64,000 nt of DNA, from NCBI GenBank assembly GCA_024998815.1, contig JACEUQ010000002.1, forward strand, positions 1,440,501-1,504,500, given 5' to 3'. Each line of letters begins with the position of its first letter. Position 1 is the stretch's first letter. Below are positions 36,540 to 44,938 of the stretch, piece after piece. The position numbers and the translations under genes were made by a program. Source of the stretch: Opitutus sp. (GTDB taxonomy: Bacteria; Verrucomicrobiota; Verrucomicrobiia; Opitutales; Opitutaceae). The notes beneath the pieces are model-generated. The model did not search any database and was not told where the DNA came from. It saw only the letters and a list, made by a program, of their open reading frames with translations.

Positions 36540-37565
36540 ATGGCTACGACGCTTTTCACTCAGAACATCATCGCCTGTATCTGGGACTTCGACAAAACCC
36601 TGATACCCGACTACATGCAGGCGCCGCTATTCCGCCGCTACGGGGTCAACGAGGCTAATTTTTGGAACGAGACCAACAACCTGGTCTCCCACTACCGTAA
36701 GCGCGGCTACCAGCTTTCCAGCGAAATCGCGTACCTTAACCACATCCTCACCCACGTGCTCGCCGGCAAAATGGCCGGGCTCAACAACCGCATCCTGCGC
36801 GAGTGCGGGGCCGACATCGGCTTTTACCCCGGCATGCCCGGCTTCTTCGAACGCAGCCGCGCGTTCGTCCACGAAAAGCCCGAGTACCGCAAACACGAGA
36901 TCACCCTGGAACACTACATCGTGAGCACCGGCTTGGCCGAGATGATCCGCGGCAGCGCCGCCGCCAAGGGCGTGGACGGGATTTGGGGCTGCGAGTTTGT
37001 CGAAAACCCACTCCAGCCCGGCTTTCTGGAGCAACAGGAGCTGGAATTGGCCGCCGAGTCTGAGATCGCCCAGATCGGCATGGTCATCGACAACACCACC
37101 AAGACGCGCGCCATTTTCGAGATCAACAAGGGCACCAACAAAAACCCCTCCATTGATGTGAACTCCAACATCAAGCCCGAGGACCGCCGCATCCCGTTGC
37201 AGAACATGATCTACATCGCCGACGGCCCGAGCGACATCCCCAGTTTTTCGGTGGTCAAGCGCGGTGGCGGCAAAGCGTACGCGGTGTACAACCCCGACTC
37301 ATCGGCCGAGTTCGAGCAAAACGACCGCCTGCGCCAAGTGGGCCGCATCGACCACTACGGCCCGGCTGATTACGCGGAAAAGAGCCAAACCTCACGCTGG
37401 TTACGCCTGCAAATCCACGGCATCTGCGACCGCATCGTAGCAGACCGCGAAGCCGCGGTGGCGCAACGCGTTTCGCGCCCGCCAAGGCACCTCGGCGCGG
37501 CCACCGACGCGGCCCCCGAGACGCCCGCCGCCCCGAGGCAGAGCACGTTTATTGACGAAGCGTAG
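36540..37565 (+). CDS. HAD-superfamily phosphatase-like hydrolase
   Basis: A 341-residue protein with HAD motif I in IWDFDKTLIP (nucleophile D16, D18), a large cap region (residues 25-180) and the C-terminal metal motif in MIYIADGPSDIPSFSV. The substrate is unknown; a small phosphomonoester or phosphoserine-type substrate is possible. ATG 36540 is used, because the longer reading runs back into repeats. The last 40 residues (Pro/Ala-rich) look disordered. Confidence 0.88.
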   Translation: MATTLFTQNIIACIWDFDKTLIPDYMQAPLFRRYGVNEANFWNETNNLVSHYRKRGYQLSSEIAYLNHILTHVLAGKMAGLNNRILRECGADIGFYPGMPGFFERSRAFVHEKPEYRKHEITLEHYIVSTGLAEMIRGSAAAKGVDGIWGCEFVENPLQPGFLEQQELELAAESEIAQIGMVIDNTTKTRAIFEINKGTNKNPSIDVNSNIKPEDRRIPLQNMIYIADGPSDIPSFSVVKRGGGKAYAVYNPDSSAEFEQNDRLRQVGRIDHYGPADYAEKSQTSRWLRLQIHGICDRIVADREAAVAQRVSRPPRHLGAATDAAPETPAAPRQSTFIDEA

Positions 37566-37580
37566 GCGCGGCTCCGCAAA

Positions 37581-38132
37581 GTAGCGCAGACTTCCAGTCT
37601 GCCTGGAGTTTGGCCCCAAAACGAATTGAGATCCGCCCCCCCCCCAGCTAAGGTAGAATCGTACCGCAGGTAGCAACGGCATGGGTTTCGATGAGTTCGT
37701 TGACGTGAGGGTGGCTGTTGCGAAGTCTGCGAAACTCTCCGGAGTGATCAGCTCAGATCGCCATACATGATGCGCAGCACCTGTATGGTTCTTGGCACGA
37801 GTTAAACCCGAACGCCGAAGTTTTAACCACGGAATTCACAGATGAGCACAGATAACAGAGTGTTACTGAATTTGAAGACAGGATGAAAAAAAGGGGATCA
37901 AGCTGAGTCCGTTTACCTCCTAAGGGATTGTATCTGTGCAATCTGTGTAATCTGTGGTTGGTTTGAACTTCGGAATTCAGGTTAAACGGCCAAACTCCAG
38001 ACCTTGAGCTCACGCTCAAGGGCACAAGGAGTGTGTTCGCGAATCATGTGGCCTTGAGCGTGAGCTCAAGGATTCGGCTGATCTGCGTTCGACTAGTCAG
38101 GGGCCAAACTCTAGGCAGACTTCCAGTCTGCC
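37581..38132 (-). repeat. Long dispersed repeat, copy enlarged by two insertions
   Basis: The inverse-orientation counterpart of 7899-8222. It is interrupted by a 180-bp MITE-like element at GTTAAAC (37801-37987) and by about 50 bp that duplicates the TTGAGC hairpin with its spacer (hairpins at 38003-38021 and 38053-38071). Removing both gives about 322 bp, matching the 324-bp copy. Its homopolymer is 10 C, against 11 in the other copy. It occupies most of the 931-bp gap 37566-38496. Confidence 0.93.
37801..37987. mobile_element. MITE-like 180-bp element, copy B (nested)
   Basis: Bounded by GTTAAAC at both ends (37801-37807 and 37981-37987), where the uninterrupted repeat has a single GTTTAAC (7999-8005, opposite strand). 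Terminal inverted repeats CCGAACGCCGAAG / CTTCGGAATTCAG. The same 180-bp length as copy A at 20208-20394. No coding capacity, so it would need a transposase supplied in trans. Confidence 0.9.
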
Positions 38133-38160
38133 TCAGCTGCTTGCGAGTGCCGACGCCGGA

Positions 38161-38261
38161 GCAGACTGGGAAGTCTGCGCTACTTTTCCGAACCAGCCCA
38201 CACGGAGGTGGGCCCTCCCTCGATCCCGCCTCCCCCGGAGGGACGACCTCCGTGTCGTCCG
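38161..38261. repeat. CAGACT and CACGGAGG palindromes
   Basis: A GCAGACTGGGAAGTCTGC copy (38161-38178) is followed by a CACGGAGG...CCTCCGTG type palindromic pair (38200-38261), families also seen at 22.5, 33.7 and 42.1 kb. Confidence 0.8.
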
Positions 38262-38282
38262 TGCCCGCCCGCCGGCCTCCCG

Positions 38283-38396
38283 AATCTTTCTCTTTCCTCT
38301 CTATCTTAATCTTTCGTCAGGGGTCGAGGTTTCGGATCGGACCGGATCGGAGGAGGAGGAGAGAACGATTAAGAGAAAGAGTAACGAGAACGATTC
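38283..38396. repeat. Inverted CTCTTT/AATCTT box upstream of the NMT1 gene
   Basis: The left arm has pyrimidine-rich hexamers (CTCTTT, AATCTT) ending TCTTTCGTC. The loop has CGGATCGG, and the right arm is GAGAACGATTAAGAGAAAG with AGTAACGAGAACGATT. Two homologous boxes precede the hybrid kinase genes at 42447 and 44939. Confidence 0.88.
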
Positions 38397-38437
38397 CAAA
38401 CGCCCCGCCCCCCCCGCATTTTGGCCGAAGATACCCC

Positions 38438-38465
38438 TTAAGCCCCTCGCCGAACGTGCCGATAA
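38438..38465 (+). promoter_or_regulatory. Candidate sigma-28 promoter of the binding-protein/kinase operon
   Basis: A perfect -10 GCCGATAA is at 38458-38465, 31 bp before the ATG, with a partial -35 (TTAAGCCC, 4 of 8) at 12-bp spacing. The string AACGTGCCGATAA resembles AACGTGCCGATTAA upstream of fliD. Moderate support only. Confidence 0.45.
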
Positions 38466-38496
38466 CACGGGTAACAACTACCCCAAAGCCACCCCC

Positions 38497-39495
38497 ATGC
38501 CCCACTTTCTCCGCTTCCGCCTGCCTACCCTCCGCCGCTCCGTCCTGCCCGCATTTGCCCTGCTCAGCCTGCTCGCGGGCCTCGCCGGCTGCACCCGCCA
38601 CGAACCCCTGCGCATCGGCCTGAACATCTGGCCGGGCTACGAATTCATCTACCTCGCCCAACACCTGGGCTACTACAAGCAGGAGGGCGTCGACGTTAAA
38701 ATCATCGACTTCTCCTCGCTGGGCGACGCCCGCCGCTCCTTCGAACGCGGCCAGATCGACGGCCTCGGCACCACCTCCGTCGAGGTCATGATGGCCGGCG
38801 AAGCCTCCGCCGATCCCCTTAAAATCGTCAACGTGGTGGACTACTCCGACGGCGCCGACGTCATCATCACCCGCCCCAGCTTCCCCGACCTCGCCTCGCT
38901 CAAGGGCCGCAAGGTCGGCGTCGAACTCGGCTCGATTTGCGTGTACGTGCTCGCTCGCGCCCTCGAACAAGCCGGCATGACGCTCGCCGACATCACCCCC
39001 GTGTCCAAAGACCAGGCCAGCATGGAGGCCGACCTGCGCGCCGGTCTGCTCGACGCGGTCGTCACCTACCCGCCGACCTCGATGGCGATCCTCAAAGACC
39101 CGGCGTTCCAAACCGTTTTTAGCACCAAAAAAACGCCACGCGAGGTCATCGACGTGATCGCCTTTGGCGACAAAGCCATAACCCAGCGCCCCAAGGACGT
39201 GGCCGCCATGTTGCGCGCCTTCAAACGAGCGCAGGATTACTACGTGACCCACAAGGCCGAAGCGCTCCAGATCATGGCCAAACGCGAAGGCGTTTCCCCT
39301 GAGGAATTCGAACAGGCGCTCACCGATGGCATGCGCATCGTGACCGCCGCCGACCAAGCCGCCTACCTGCGCGAGGGCGGAATCAAAACCGTGATCGCCC
39401 GCACCGGCCAGGTCCTCACCCAAACCAAACTCCTCCGCCAACCCAAGGCGGCTGAGTCCTACTTCAGCGATCGCTTCGTAACGGCTGCCCCATGA
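38497..39495 (+). CDS. NMT1/THI5-like substrate-binding lipoprotein
   Basis: A 332-residue periplasmic binding protein of the NMT1/SsuA/TauA class. The leader ends LAGLAGC with lipidation at C32. The mature part shows LRIGLNIWPGYEFIYLAQHLGYYKQEGVDVKIIDFSSLGD, VDYSDGADVIITRPS and LDAVVTYPPTSMAIL. No ABC permease or ATPase follows. Instead its stop overlaps a hybrid histidine kinase gene (ATGA), so it probably presents a ligand to that sensor. The ligand is unknown; nitrogen- or sulfur-containing small molecules are typical. Confidence 0.9.
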   Translation: MPHFLRFRLPTLRRSVLPAFALLSLLAGLAGCTRHEPLRIGLNIWPGYEFIYLAQHLGYYKQEGVDVKIIDFSSLGDARRSFERGQIDGLGTTSVEVMMAGEASADPLKIVNVVDYSDGADVIITRPSFPDLASLKGRKVGVELGSICVYVLARALEQAGMTLADITPVSKDQASMEADLRAGLLDAVVTYPPTSMAILKDPAFQTVFSTKKTPREVIDVIAFGDKAITQRPKDVAAMLRAFKRAQDYYVTHKAEALQIMAKREGVSPEEFEQALTDGMRIVTAADQAAYLREGGIKTVIARTGQVLTQTKLLRQPKAAESYFSDRFVTAAP

Positions 39496-41924
39496 GCGAA
39501 AGCCCCGCGCCCACACGCTCGCTCTCGCGCAAGATCACCCTGCCGCTGGTGCTCGTGGGCACCTGCCTGGCCGCGCTCGGCGTGGCGGGCATCTACACCA
39601 TCGTCAGCTCGCACCTAGAAGCGCGCCTGCGCCTGCGCGCTCAGACCATCGCCCAATCCATCGCCTACGCCGCCGAAAACATAGATAGGGAAGGCGAATT
39701 GCAGCGCATCGTCAGCGCAACCGGTGCGGAGCGGGAAGTCTCCCTGCTGCTGGTTTCCGGCGGCTATCCCAACGCGGTTGTCGCTAGCAGCAACCCGACT
39801 TGGCGCAAACGCCCGCTCGAACTCGATTTCGCCACGGTAAAACTCCACCGGTACGAGGAGATCACCCAAGCCACATGGAGCGCGATTGGCCTCGACCCGC
39901 GCAAACCACCCGCCGACTGGCTGGTGGTTTCCCTGCCCCTGCAACTGCACAACCTAGAGGTTAACACCATTAATTTGTACCCCGCCGTGGTGCTGGTCGC
40001 CCTCGACACCACCGCCACGCGGGCGGATGTCTGGCGCCTCACCGCGTGGGCGGCGGTCGGATTCAGCCTGACGCTGGTAGCGCTCAGCACGCTGTATTAC
40101 CTCAACCTACGCCGCCTCGTGCTGCGCCCGCTCTCCGAGCTCGCCCAACGCCACCTCGGCGCCCCGGTCCCCAGTCCACGCCCTGCGGCCACCGTGGTCG
40201 ACCCCGCCGACGAAATCGGCCAGCTCGACGCCGCGCTCACCCGCACCTTCACCGCCATCAACGCCGCACGCATTGAGCGCGATCACATTGAATTCGCCTT
40301 CAACCAACATGTCATCGTGGCGGCTACAGATCCGCGCGGCCGGATAATTTATGCCAATGACCGGTTCTGCAACGTCTCTGGGTATTCGCGGCAAGAACTG
40401 CTCGGTCAGGATCACCGCATCGTTAACTCCGGCCACCATCCACGCGAATTCTTCGCCGATCTCTACAAAACTATCCAGCATGCCGGTGTCTGGCATGGGG
40501 AAATCTGCAACAGGACCAAAAGTGGCAAGTTATACTGGGTGGATACCACGATCGTCCCTGAATTGGATTCCGCTGGGAAACCCGTTCGCTACGTAGCGCT
40601 GCGTAGCGACATCACCGAGCGCAAGGCCGCTGAAGCCGAGCTCATGGAGACCAACAGCCAGCTCAACCTCGCCATCGACCGGGCCAACCAACTGACCCTC
40701 ACCGCCGAGATGGCGACCATCGCCAAGGCCGATTTTTTGGCGAATATGAGCCACGAAATCCGCACCCCGATGAACGGGGTCATCGGCATGTTGAGCCTGT
40801 TAATCGATTCCCCGCTTTCGGAGGAACAGCGCCAGTTCGCCACCGTCGCCAACGCCAGCGGCGAGACCCTGCTCACCTTGATCAACGATATCCTCGATTT
40901 CTCCAAGATCGAGGCCGGCAAACTCACCATCGAGTCCATCGACTTGGATCTCGCACACCTGATCAGCTCCTTGATGCCGATCTTCGAATTCCGCGCGAAG
41001 GAGAAACAGATCGCGTTGATCCAGGAAATCCAGCCCACGGTGCCCACGCTACTCGTGGGCGACCCGGTGCGCCTGCGCCAGGTTATCACCAACCTGATGA
41101 CCAACGCCCTCAAGTTCACCACCCAGGGCGAGGTGAAACTGAGCATCACCGCCCCGCGCCTCACGCCCACGGAAGTGGTTTTGCGTTTCGCGGTGAGCGA
41201 CACCGGACTGGGAATACCGGAGGACAAAATCGGGCGGTTATTTAACAAGTTCAGCCAAGTGGACACCTCGACGACGCGCAAATACGGCGGCACGGGGTTG
41301 GGCCTGGCCATCTGCAAACAACTCGCCGAGTTAATGGGCGGAGAAGTCGGGGTAAGCAGCCAAGCCGGGCAAGGCTCGGAATTTTGGTTCACCGCGCGGC
41401 TCGGACGCCAGCCGCCCACAGCCCGCCAAGCTGCCCGTGTAACGCCGAGTTGGAGCTCGGCTGCCCCGGTAACCGCTTCCGTCAGCGTCTCGGCTCCCGC
41501 GTCGACCACGCCGGTGCGCATCTTACTCGCCGACGACAACGAGACGAACCAACTGGTGACGCTCAGCCTATTAAAAAAAATCGGTTACGCCTGCGCCACG
41601 GTAGGCGACGGCGCAGCGGCGATTCGCGCCCTCGCCGCGCACCCCTACGAGCTGGTGTTGATGGACGTGCAAATGCCGGAGATGGACGGCCATGAAGCCA
41701 CCACGCGCATCCGTGCAGGGGAAGCCGGGGAAGCCAAGCGCCAGGTACCGATCATCGCGATGACCGCGCACACGCTCAGTGGTGACCGCGAAGCGTGTTT
41801 GGCGGCAGGGATGAGCGATTACCTGAGTAAACCCATCGAACCGCTGGCGCTGAAAGCGATGGTCGAGCGCTGGCTACCGGCGTCGCCAACAACAGCCGGA
41901 ACAACGTCCAACATCCAACATTGA
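39492..41924 (+). CDS. Hybrid histidine kinase with periplasmic domain, PAS and receiver
   Basis: 810 residues. Membrane segment 1 (about 16-38), a periplasmic domain of about 140 residues, membrane segment 2 (about 182-206), a linker, PAS (about 270-378), HisKA with phospho-His H421 ([13 protein letters not shown]), HATPase (about 520-645; [22 protein letters not shown]) and a receiver (about 670-795) with phospho-Asp D725. Its ATG overlaps the binding-protein stop. No output domain or response regulator is adjacent, so the phosphate must pass to a partner elsewhere. The final residues (TTSNIQH) and stop derive from a heptamer repeat. Confidence 0.94.
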   Translation: MSESPAPTRSLSRKITLPLVLVGTCLAALGVAGIYTIVSSHLEARLRLRAQTIAQSIAYAAENIDREGELQRIVSATGAEREVSLLLVSGGYPNAVVASSNPTWRKRPLELDFATVKLHRYEEITQATWSAIGLDPRKPPADWLVVSLPLQLHNLEVNTINLYPAVVLVALDTTATRADVWRLTAWAAVGFSLTLVALSTLYYLNLRRLVLRPLSELAQRHLGAPVPSPRPAATVVDPADEIGQLDAALTRTFTAINAARIERDHIEFAFNQHVIVAATDPRGRIIYANDRFCNVSGYSRQELLGQDHRIVNSGHHPREFFADLYKTIQHAGVWHGEICNRTKSGKLYWVDTTIVPELDSAGKPVRYVALRSDITERKAAEAELMETNSQLNLAIDRANQLTLTAEMATIAKADFLANMSHEIRTPMNGVIGMLSLLIDSPLSEEQRQFATVANASGETLLTLINDILDFSKIEAGKLTIESIDLDLAHLISSLMPIFEFRAKEKQIALIQEIQPTVPTLLVGDPVRLRQVITNLMTNALKFTTQGEVKLSITAPRLTPTEVVLRFAVSDTGLGIPEDKIGRLFNKFSQVDTSTTRKYGGTGLGLAICKQLAELMGGEVGVSSQAGQGSEFWFTARLGRQPPTARQAARVTPSWSSAAPVTASVSVSAPASTTPVRILLADDNETNQLVTLSLLKKIGYACATVGDGAAAIRALAAHPYELVLMDVQMPEMDGHEATTRIRAGEAGEAKRQVPIIAMTAHTLSGDREACLAAGMSDYLSKPIEPLALKAMVERWLPASPTTAGTTSNIQH

Positions 41925-42256
41925 ACGTCCAACATTCAACCTACCGAAAATCTCCGCACTCCGAATCCGGCCCTTTGAACGTTGGATGTTCAATGTTGGA
42001 TGTTGAGCGTTCTCCGAATTCCGCCCCTCCCCCGGAACAACCCCTCGAACAACGTCCAACATCCAACATTGAACGTCCAACATTCAACCTGCCGACCCAG
42101 ACGACACGGAGGTCGTCCATCCCCCGGAACAAAGCCTCGGAAAACATCCAACATCCAACATTGAACGTCCAACATTCAACCTACCGACCCGACCTCCACC
42201 CCCCGCACTCCGACTCGGTCATTGGTCCTTGGTCATTGATCATTGGTCATTGGTCC
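41901..42256. repeat. Heptamer repeat block between kinases 1 and 2
   Basis: Four AACATCC/AACATTG-type arrays (41901-41940, 41975-42012 inverted, 42048-42088, 42143-42180), an ACACGGAGGTCGTCC palindrome (42101-42115), a linker with CGCACTCCGACTCGG and five TCATTGG-type heptamers (42219-42253). No gene in the 522-bp gap 41925-42446. Confidence 0.9.
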
Positions 42257-42326
42257 CCCCGCCCCTGAGTTGAACGTTCTCCGAATTCCGACCTCCGCCG
42301 CCTCCCCTCCCCCCTCCCCCCTCCTC

Positions 42327-42429
42327 CCTCTTTCTCTTTCCTCTTAATCTTAATCTTTCGTCAGGGATCAGCCGGATCGATCCAATCGGAAAAGAGAACG
42401 ATTAAGATAAAGAGTAACGAGAAAGATTC
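42327..42429. repeat. Inverted CTCTTT/AATCTT box upstream of kinase 2
   Basis: Homologous to 38283-38396 and 44820-44917. Its right arm AAGAGAACGATTAAGATAAA ends 17 bp before the ATG of the kinase. It can form a hairpin of about 35-nt arms. Confidence 0.88.
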
Positions 42430-42446
42430 CCCTCCCCAATCCCCCC

Positions 42447-44588
42447 ATGCTCCCCCTCCCCCTCGCCCACCCCGACCGGCTTGCCGCCCTCCACCGCCTG
42501 CGCCTGCTCGACAGCGAAGCCGAGGCCAATTTCGACCGCGTCTCCCGCCTCGCCTCCCACTTGCTCAAGGCCCCCGTCGCCCTGCTCTCGCTTGTCGACG
42601 ACCACCGCCAGTTTTTCAAATCCGCCGTCGGCCTCGGCGGCTGGGCCGGCGAAGCCCGCGAAACGCCCCTCACCCATTCCTTTTGCCAACACGTCGTCAC
42701 CTCCGGTGCCAACCTGGTCGTCGAGGACGCCCGCGGCCACCCCGTGGTCTGCGACAACCTCGCCATCCCCGATCTCGGTGTGGCCGCCTACCTCGGCATC
42801 CCGGTGCGCGACCGCGACGGCTTTGTCCTTGGTTCGTTCTGCGTGATCGACGGCGTGACTCGCTCCTGGACCCCCGCCGACATCGCGCTACTCGAAGACC
42901 TCACGGCGATGGTCATGACCGAGATCGCCCTGCGCCAGGAAAACATCGACCACCGCGAAACCACCGCCCAGTTGCGCCTGCGCAACGAAGCGGTCGTCGC
43001 CGCCAAAGAGGCCGCCGAAGCCGCCACCCGCGCCAAGGCCGATTTCCTGGCCAACATGAGCCATGAAATCCGCACCCCCATGAATGCGGTCATCGGTATG
43101 ACCGATCTGCTCCAGCACACCGAACTCACCGAGACGCAAACCGACTTCGTGGGCACCATCCGCAGCAGCGGCGAGAGTTTGCTGACGTTGATTAACGACA
43201 TCTTGGATTTCTCGAAAATCGAGTCCGGCCACTTGGAACTGGAAAAGGTGCCAGTTAACCTGCGCGACTGCCTGGAAAGCGCCCTCGATTTGGGTGCCAT
43301 TCAGGCCAACGCCAAGGGACTGGAACTGTACGCCGACATCTCCGCCGAGCTGCCCGGGCGTATTCTCGGCGACAGCACGCGCCTGCGCCAAGTCGTGGTG
43401 AACCTGGTGTCCAACGCGATCAAGTTCACCCGTTGCGGCGAAGTGGTCGTTAGCCTTGCACGGCTGCCCGCCACCGCCTCCACCCTCACGCAGCCGCCGC
43501 AGCCCGAGCGCTTGCACGTGTGCGTGCGCGACACCGGAATTGGCATCCCGACAGACCGGCTGCACCGGCTGTTTAAGGCGTTTTCCCAAGTCGATGCCTC
43601 CACCACCCGCAACTACGGCGGCACGGGGCTCGGCCTGGCGATTTGCCGGCGTCTGGTGGAGCTGATGGGCGGACGCATCTGGGTGGAGTCCCAACCCGGT
43701 CGCGGATCCCAATTCCAATTTGAACTACCGCTGGAGCTGCCGCCCGATGAGCCCGTGGCCGCCACGCCCCCGGCGCAGATCGCTGGTAAACGCCTGCTGC
43801 TGGTCGATGGCAATCCGGAGAAACTCCAGGTGCTCACCCGCCAGGCCCGCAGCTGGGGTCTGGTGACCACACCCACTGCCTTCGGCTCCGAAGCGCTCGC
43901 CCTGCTCGATCAAGGCGAGGCATTCGACCTCGCGATTATCGACGTGCAAACCTGCGCCGCCGACGGCCACGCCTTCGTCGCAGCCGTGCGCCAACGAAGG
44001 TCGGCCGTAAAACTCCCCATTATCACGCTGGCTCCGCTGGGCGAAGACGCCACGCGCTTTGCTCCGTTTACGTTAGCCCGCGTACTGCCCAAGCCGACCA
44101 AAACCACCGTGCTGCTCCAGGTGATTTCGGGACTGTTTGCGTCGGCCAGCGAAGAGGCCGCCCCTGCCACCATCCCGATCGACGCCAACCTCGGCGCCGC
44201 GTACCCGCTCAAGGTGCTGCTCGCTGAAGATCACCCCACCAACCAACTGGTTGCGCAACTCCTCCTAGAGCGCCTCGGCTACACCTGCATCACCGTGGGC
44301 AACGGCCTTGAAGCGCTTGAAGCGGTCGCCCGCCAGCCCATTGACGTCATTTTTATGGATGTGCAGATGCCGGAACTCGACGGCTTGGAAGCCTCGCTTC
44401 GGCTCGGCACGTTGTATCCGACGCGCAAACGCCCCTGGATTGTGGCGATGACGGCCAACGCGATGGAAGGAGACCGCGAAGTCTGCCTGAAGGCGGGCAT
44501 GGACGCTTATGTCAGCAAACCGATCAACGCAGTGGCGCTGGGCCGCGCCCTGGTCAACGCCCACGCCAGCCTAATGCTTCGGCGGTGA
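42447..44588 (+). CDS. Soluble hybrid histidine kinase: GAF, HisKA, HATPase, two receivers
   Basis: 713 residues with no membrane segment. GAF (about 25-165; opening [22 protein letters not shown]), a coiled linker, HisKA with H206 ([13 protein letters not shown]), HATPase (about 305-425; [22 protein letters not shown]), a first receiver (about 445-560, Asp at D499 but the usual VQMP is VQTC, so possibly degenerate) and a second receiver (about 590-710, D638 in [11 protein letters not shown]). Cytosolic signal unknown. The H-box region is nearly identical at DNA level to that of the next kinase. Confidence 0.94.
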   Translation: MLPLPLAHPDRLAALHRLRLLDSEAEANFDRVSRLASHLLKAPVALLSLVDDHRQFFKSAVGLGGWAGEARETPLTHSFCQHVVTSGANLVVEDARGHPVVCDNLAIPDLGVAAYLGIPVRDRDGFVLGSFCVIDGVTRSWTPADIALLEDLTAMVMTEIALRQENIDHRETTAQLRLRNEAVVAAKEAAEAATRAKADFLANMSHEIRTPMNAVIGMTDLLQHTELTETQTDFVGTIRSSGESLLTLINDILDFSKIESGHLELEKVPVNLRDCLESALDLGAIQANAKGLELYADISAELPGRILGDSTRLRQVVVNLVSNAIKFTRCGEVVVSLARLPATASTLTQPPQPERLHVCVRDTGIGIPTDRLHRLFKAFSQVDASTTRNYGGTGLGLAICRRLVELMGGRIWVESQPGRGSQFQFELPLELPPDEPVAATPPAQIAGKRLLLVDGNPEKLQVLTRQARSWGLVTTPTAFGSEALALLDQGEAFDLAIIDVQTCAADGHAFVAAVRQRRSAVKLPIITLAPLGEDATRFAPFTLARVLPKPTKTTVLLQVISGLFASASEEAAPATIPIDANLGAAYPLKVLLAEDHPTNQLVAQLLLERLGYTCITVGNGLEALEAVARQPIDVIFMDVQMPELDGLEASLRLGTLYPTRKRPWIVAMTANAMEGDREVCLKAGMDAYVSKPINAVALGRALVNAHASLMLRR

Positions 44589-44647
44589 AAACCCGAAAAA
44601 CCAGCCGCCAAACAACGCCAACAACGGACCCCGAAACAACATCCCCG

Positions 44648-44808
44648 ACAACGTCCAACATCCAACATTGAACGTTCAACATCCAACCAACCCGAGCAAA
44701 CCAGCCACCCGCACTCCACCTCGGTCATTGCTCATTGGTCATTGGACATTGGTCATTGGTCATTGGTCATTGGTCATTGGTCATTGGTCATTGGTCATTG
44801 GTCATTGG
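44648..44808. repeat. Heptamer repeat module between kinases 2 and 3
   Basis: AACATCC/AACATTG-type array (44648-44689), a linker ending CGCACTCCACCTCGG and twelve TCATTGG-type heptamers (44725-44808), of which the last eight are identical. The order matches the module at 42143-42253. The gap 44589-44938 has no gene. Confidence 0.92.
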
Positions 44809-44819
44809 CCCCCCTCCGC

Positions 44820-44917
44820 CCTCTTTCTCTTTCCTCTTCATCTTAATCTTTCGTCAAGGCCGGCCCGAGTCGGATCGGAGTAGAGAACGATTAAGATAAA
44901 GAGTAACGAGAAAGATT
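44820..44917. repeat. Inverted CTCTTT/AATCTT box upstream of kinase 3
   Basis: Third copy of the box seen at 38283 and 42327, ending 21 bp before the kinase ATG. The right arm shares ACGATTAAGATAAAGAGTAA with the 42-kb copy. Confidence 0.88.
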
Positions 44918-44938
44918 TTAAGCCCTCCGCCCCCCCCC

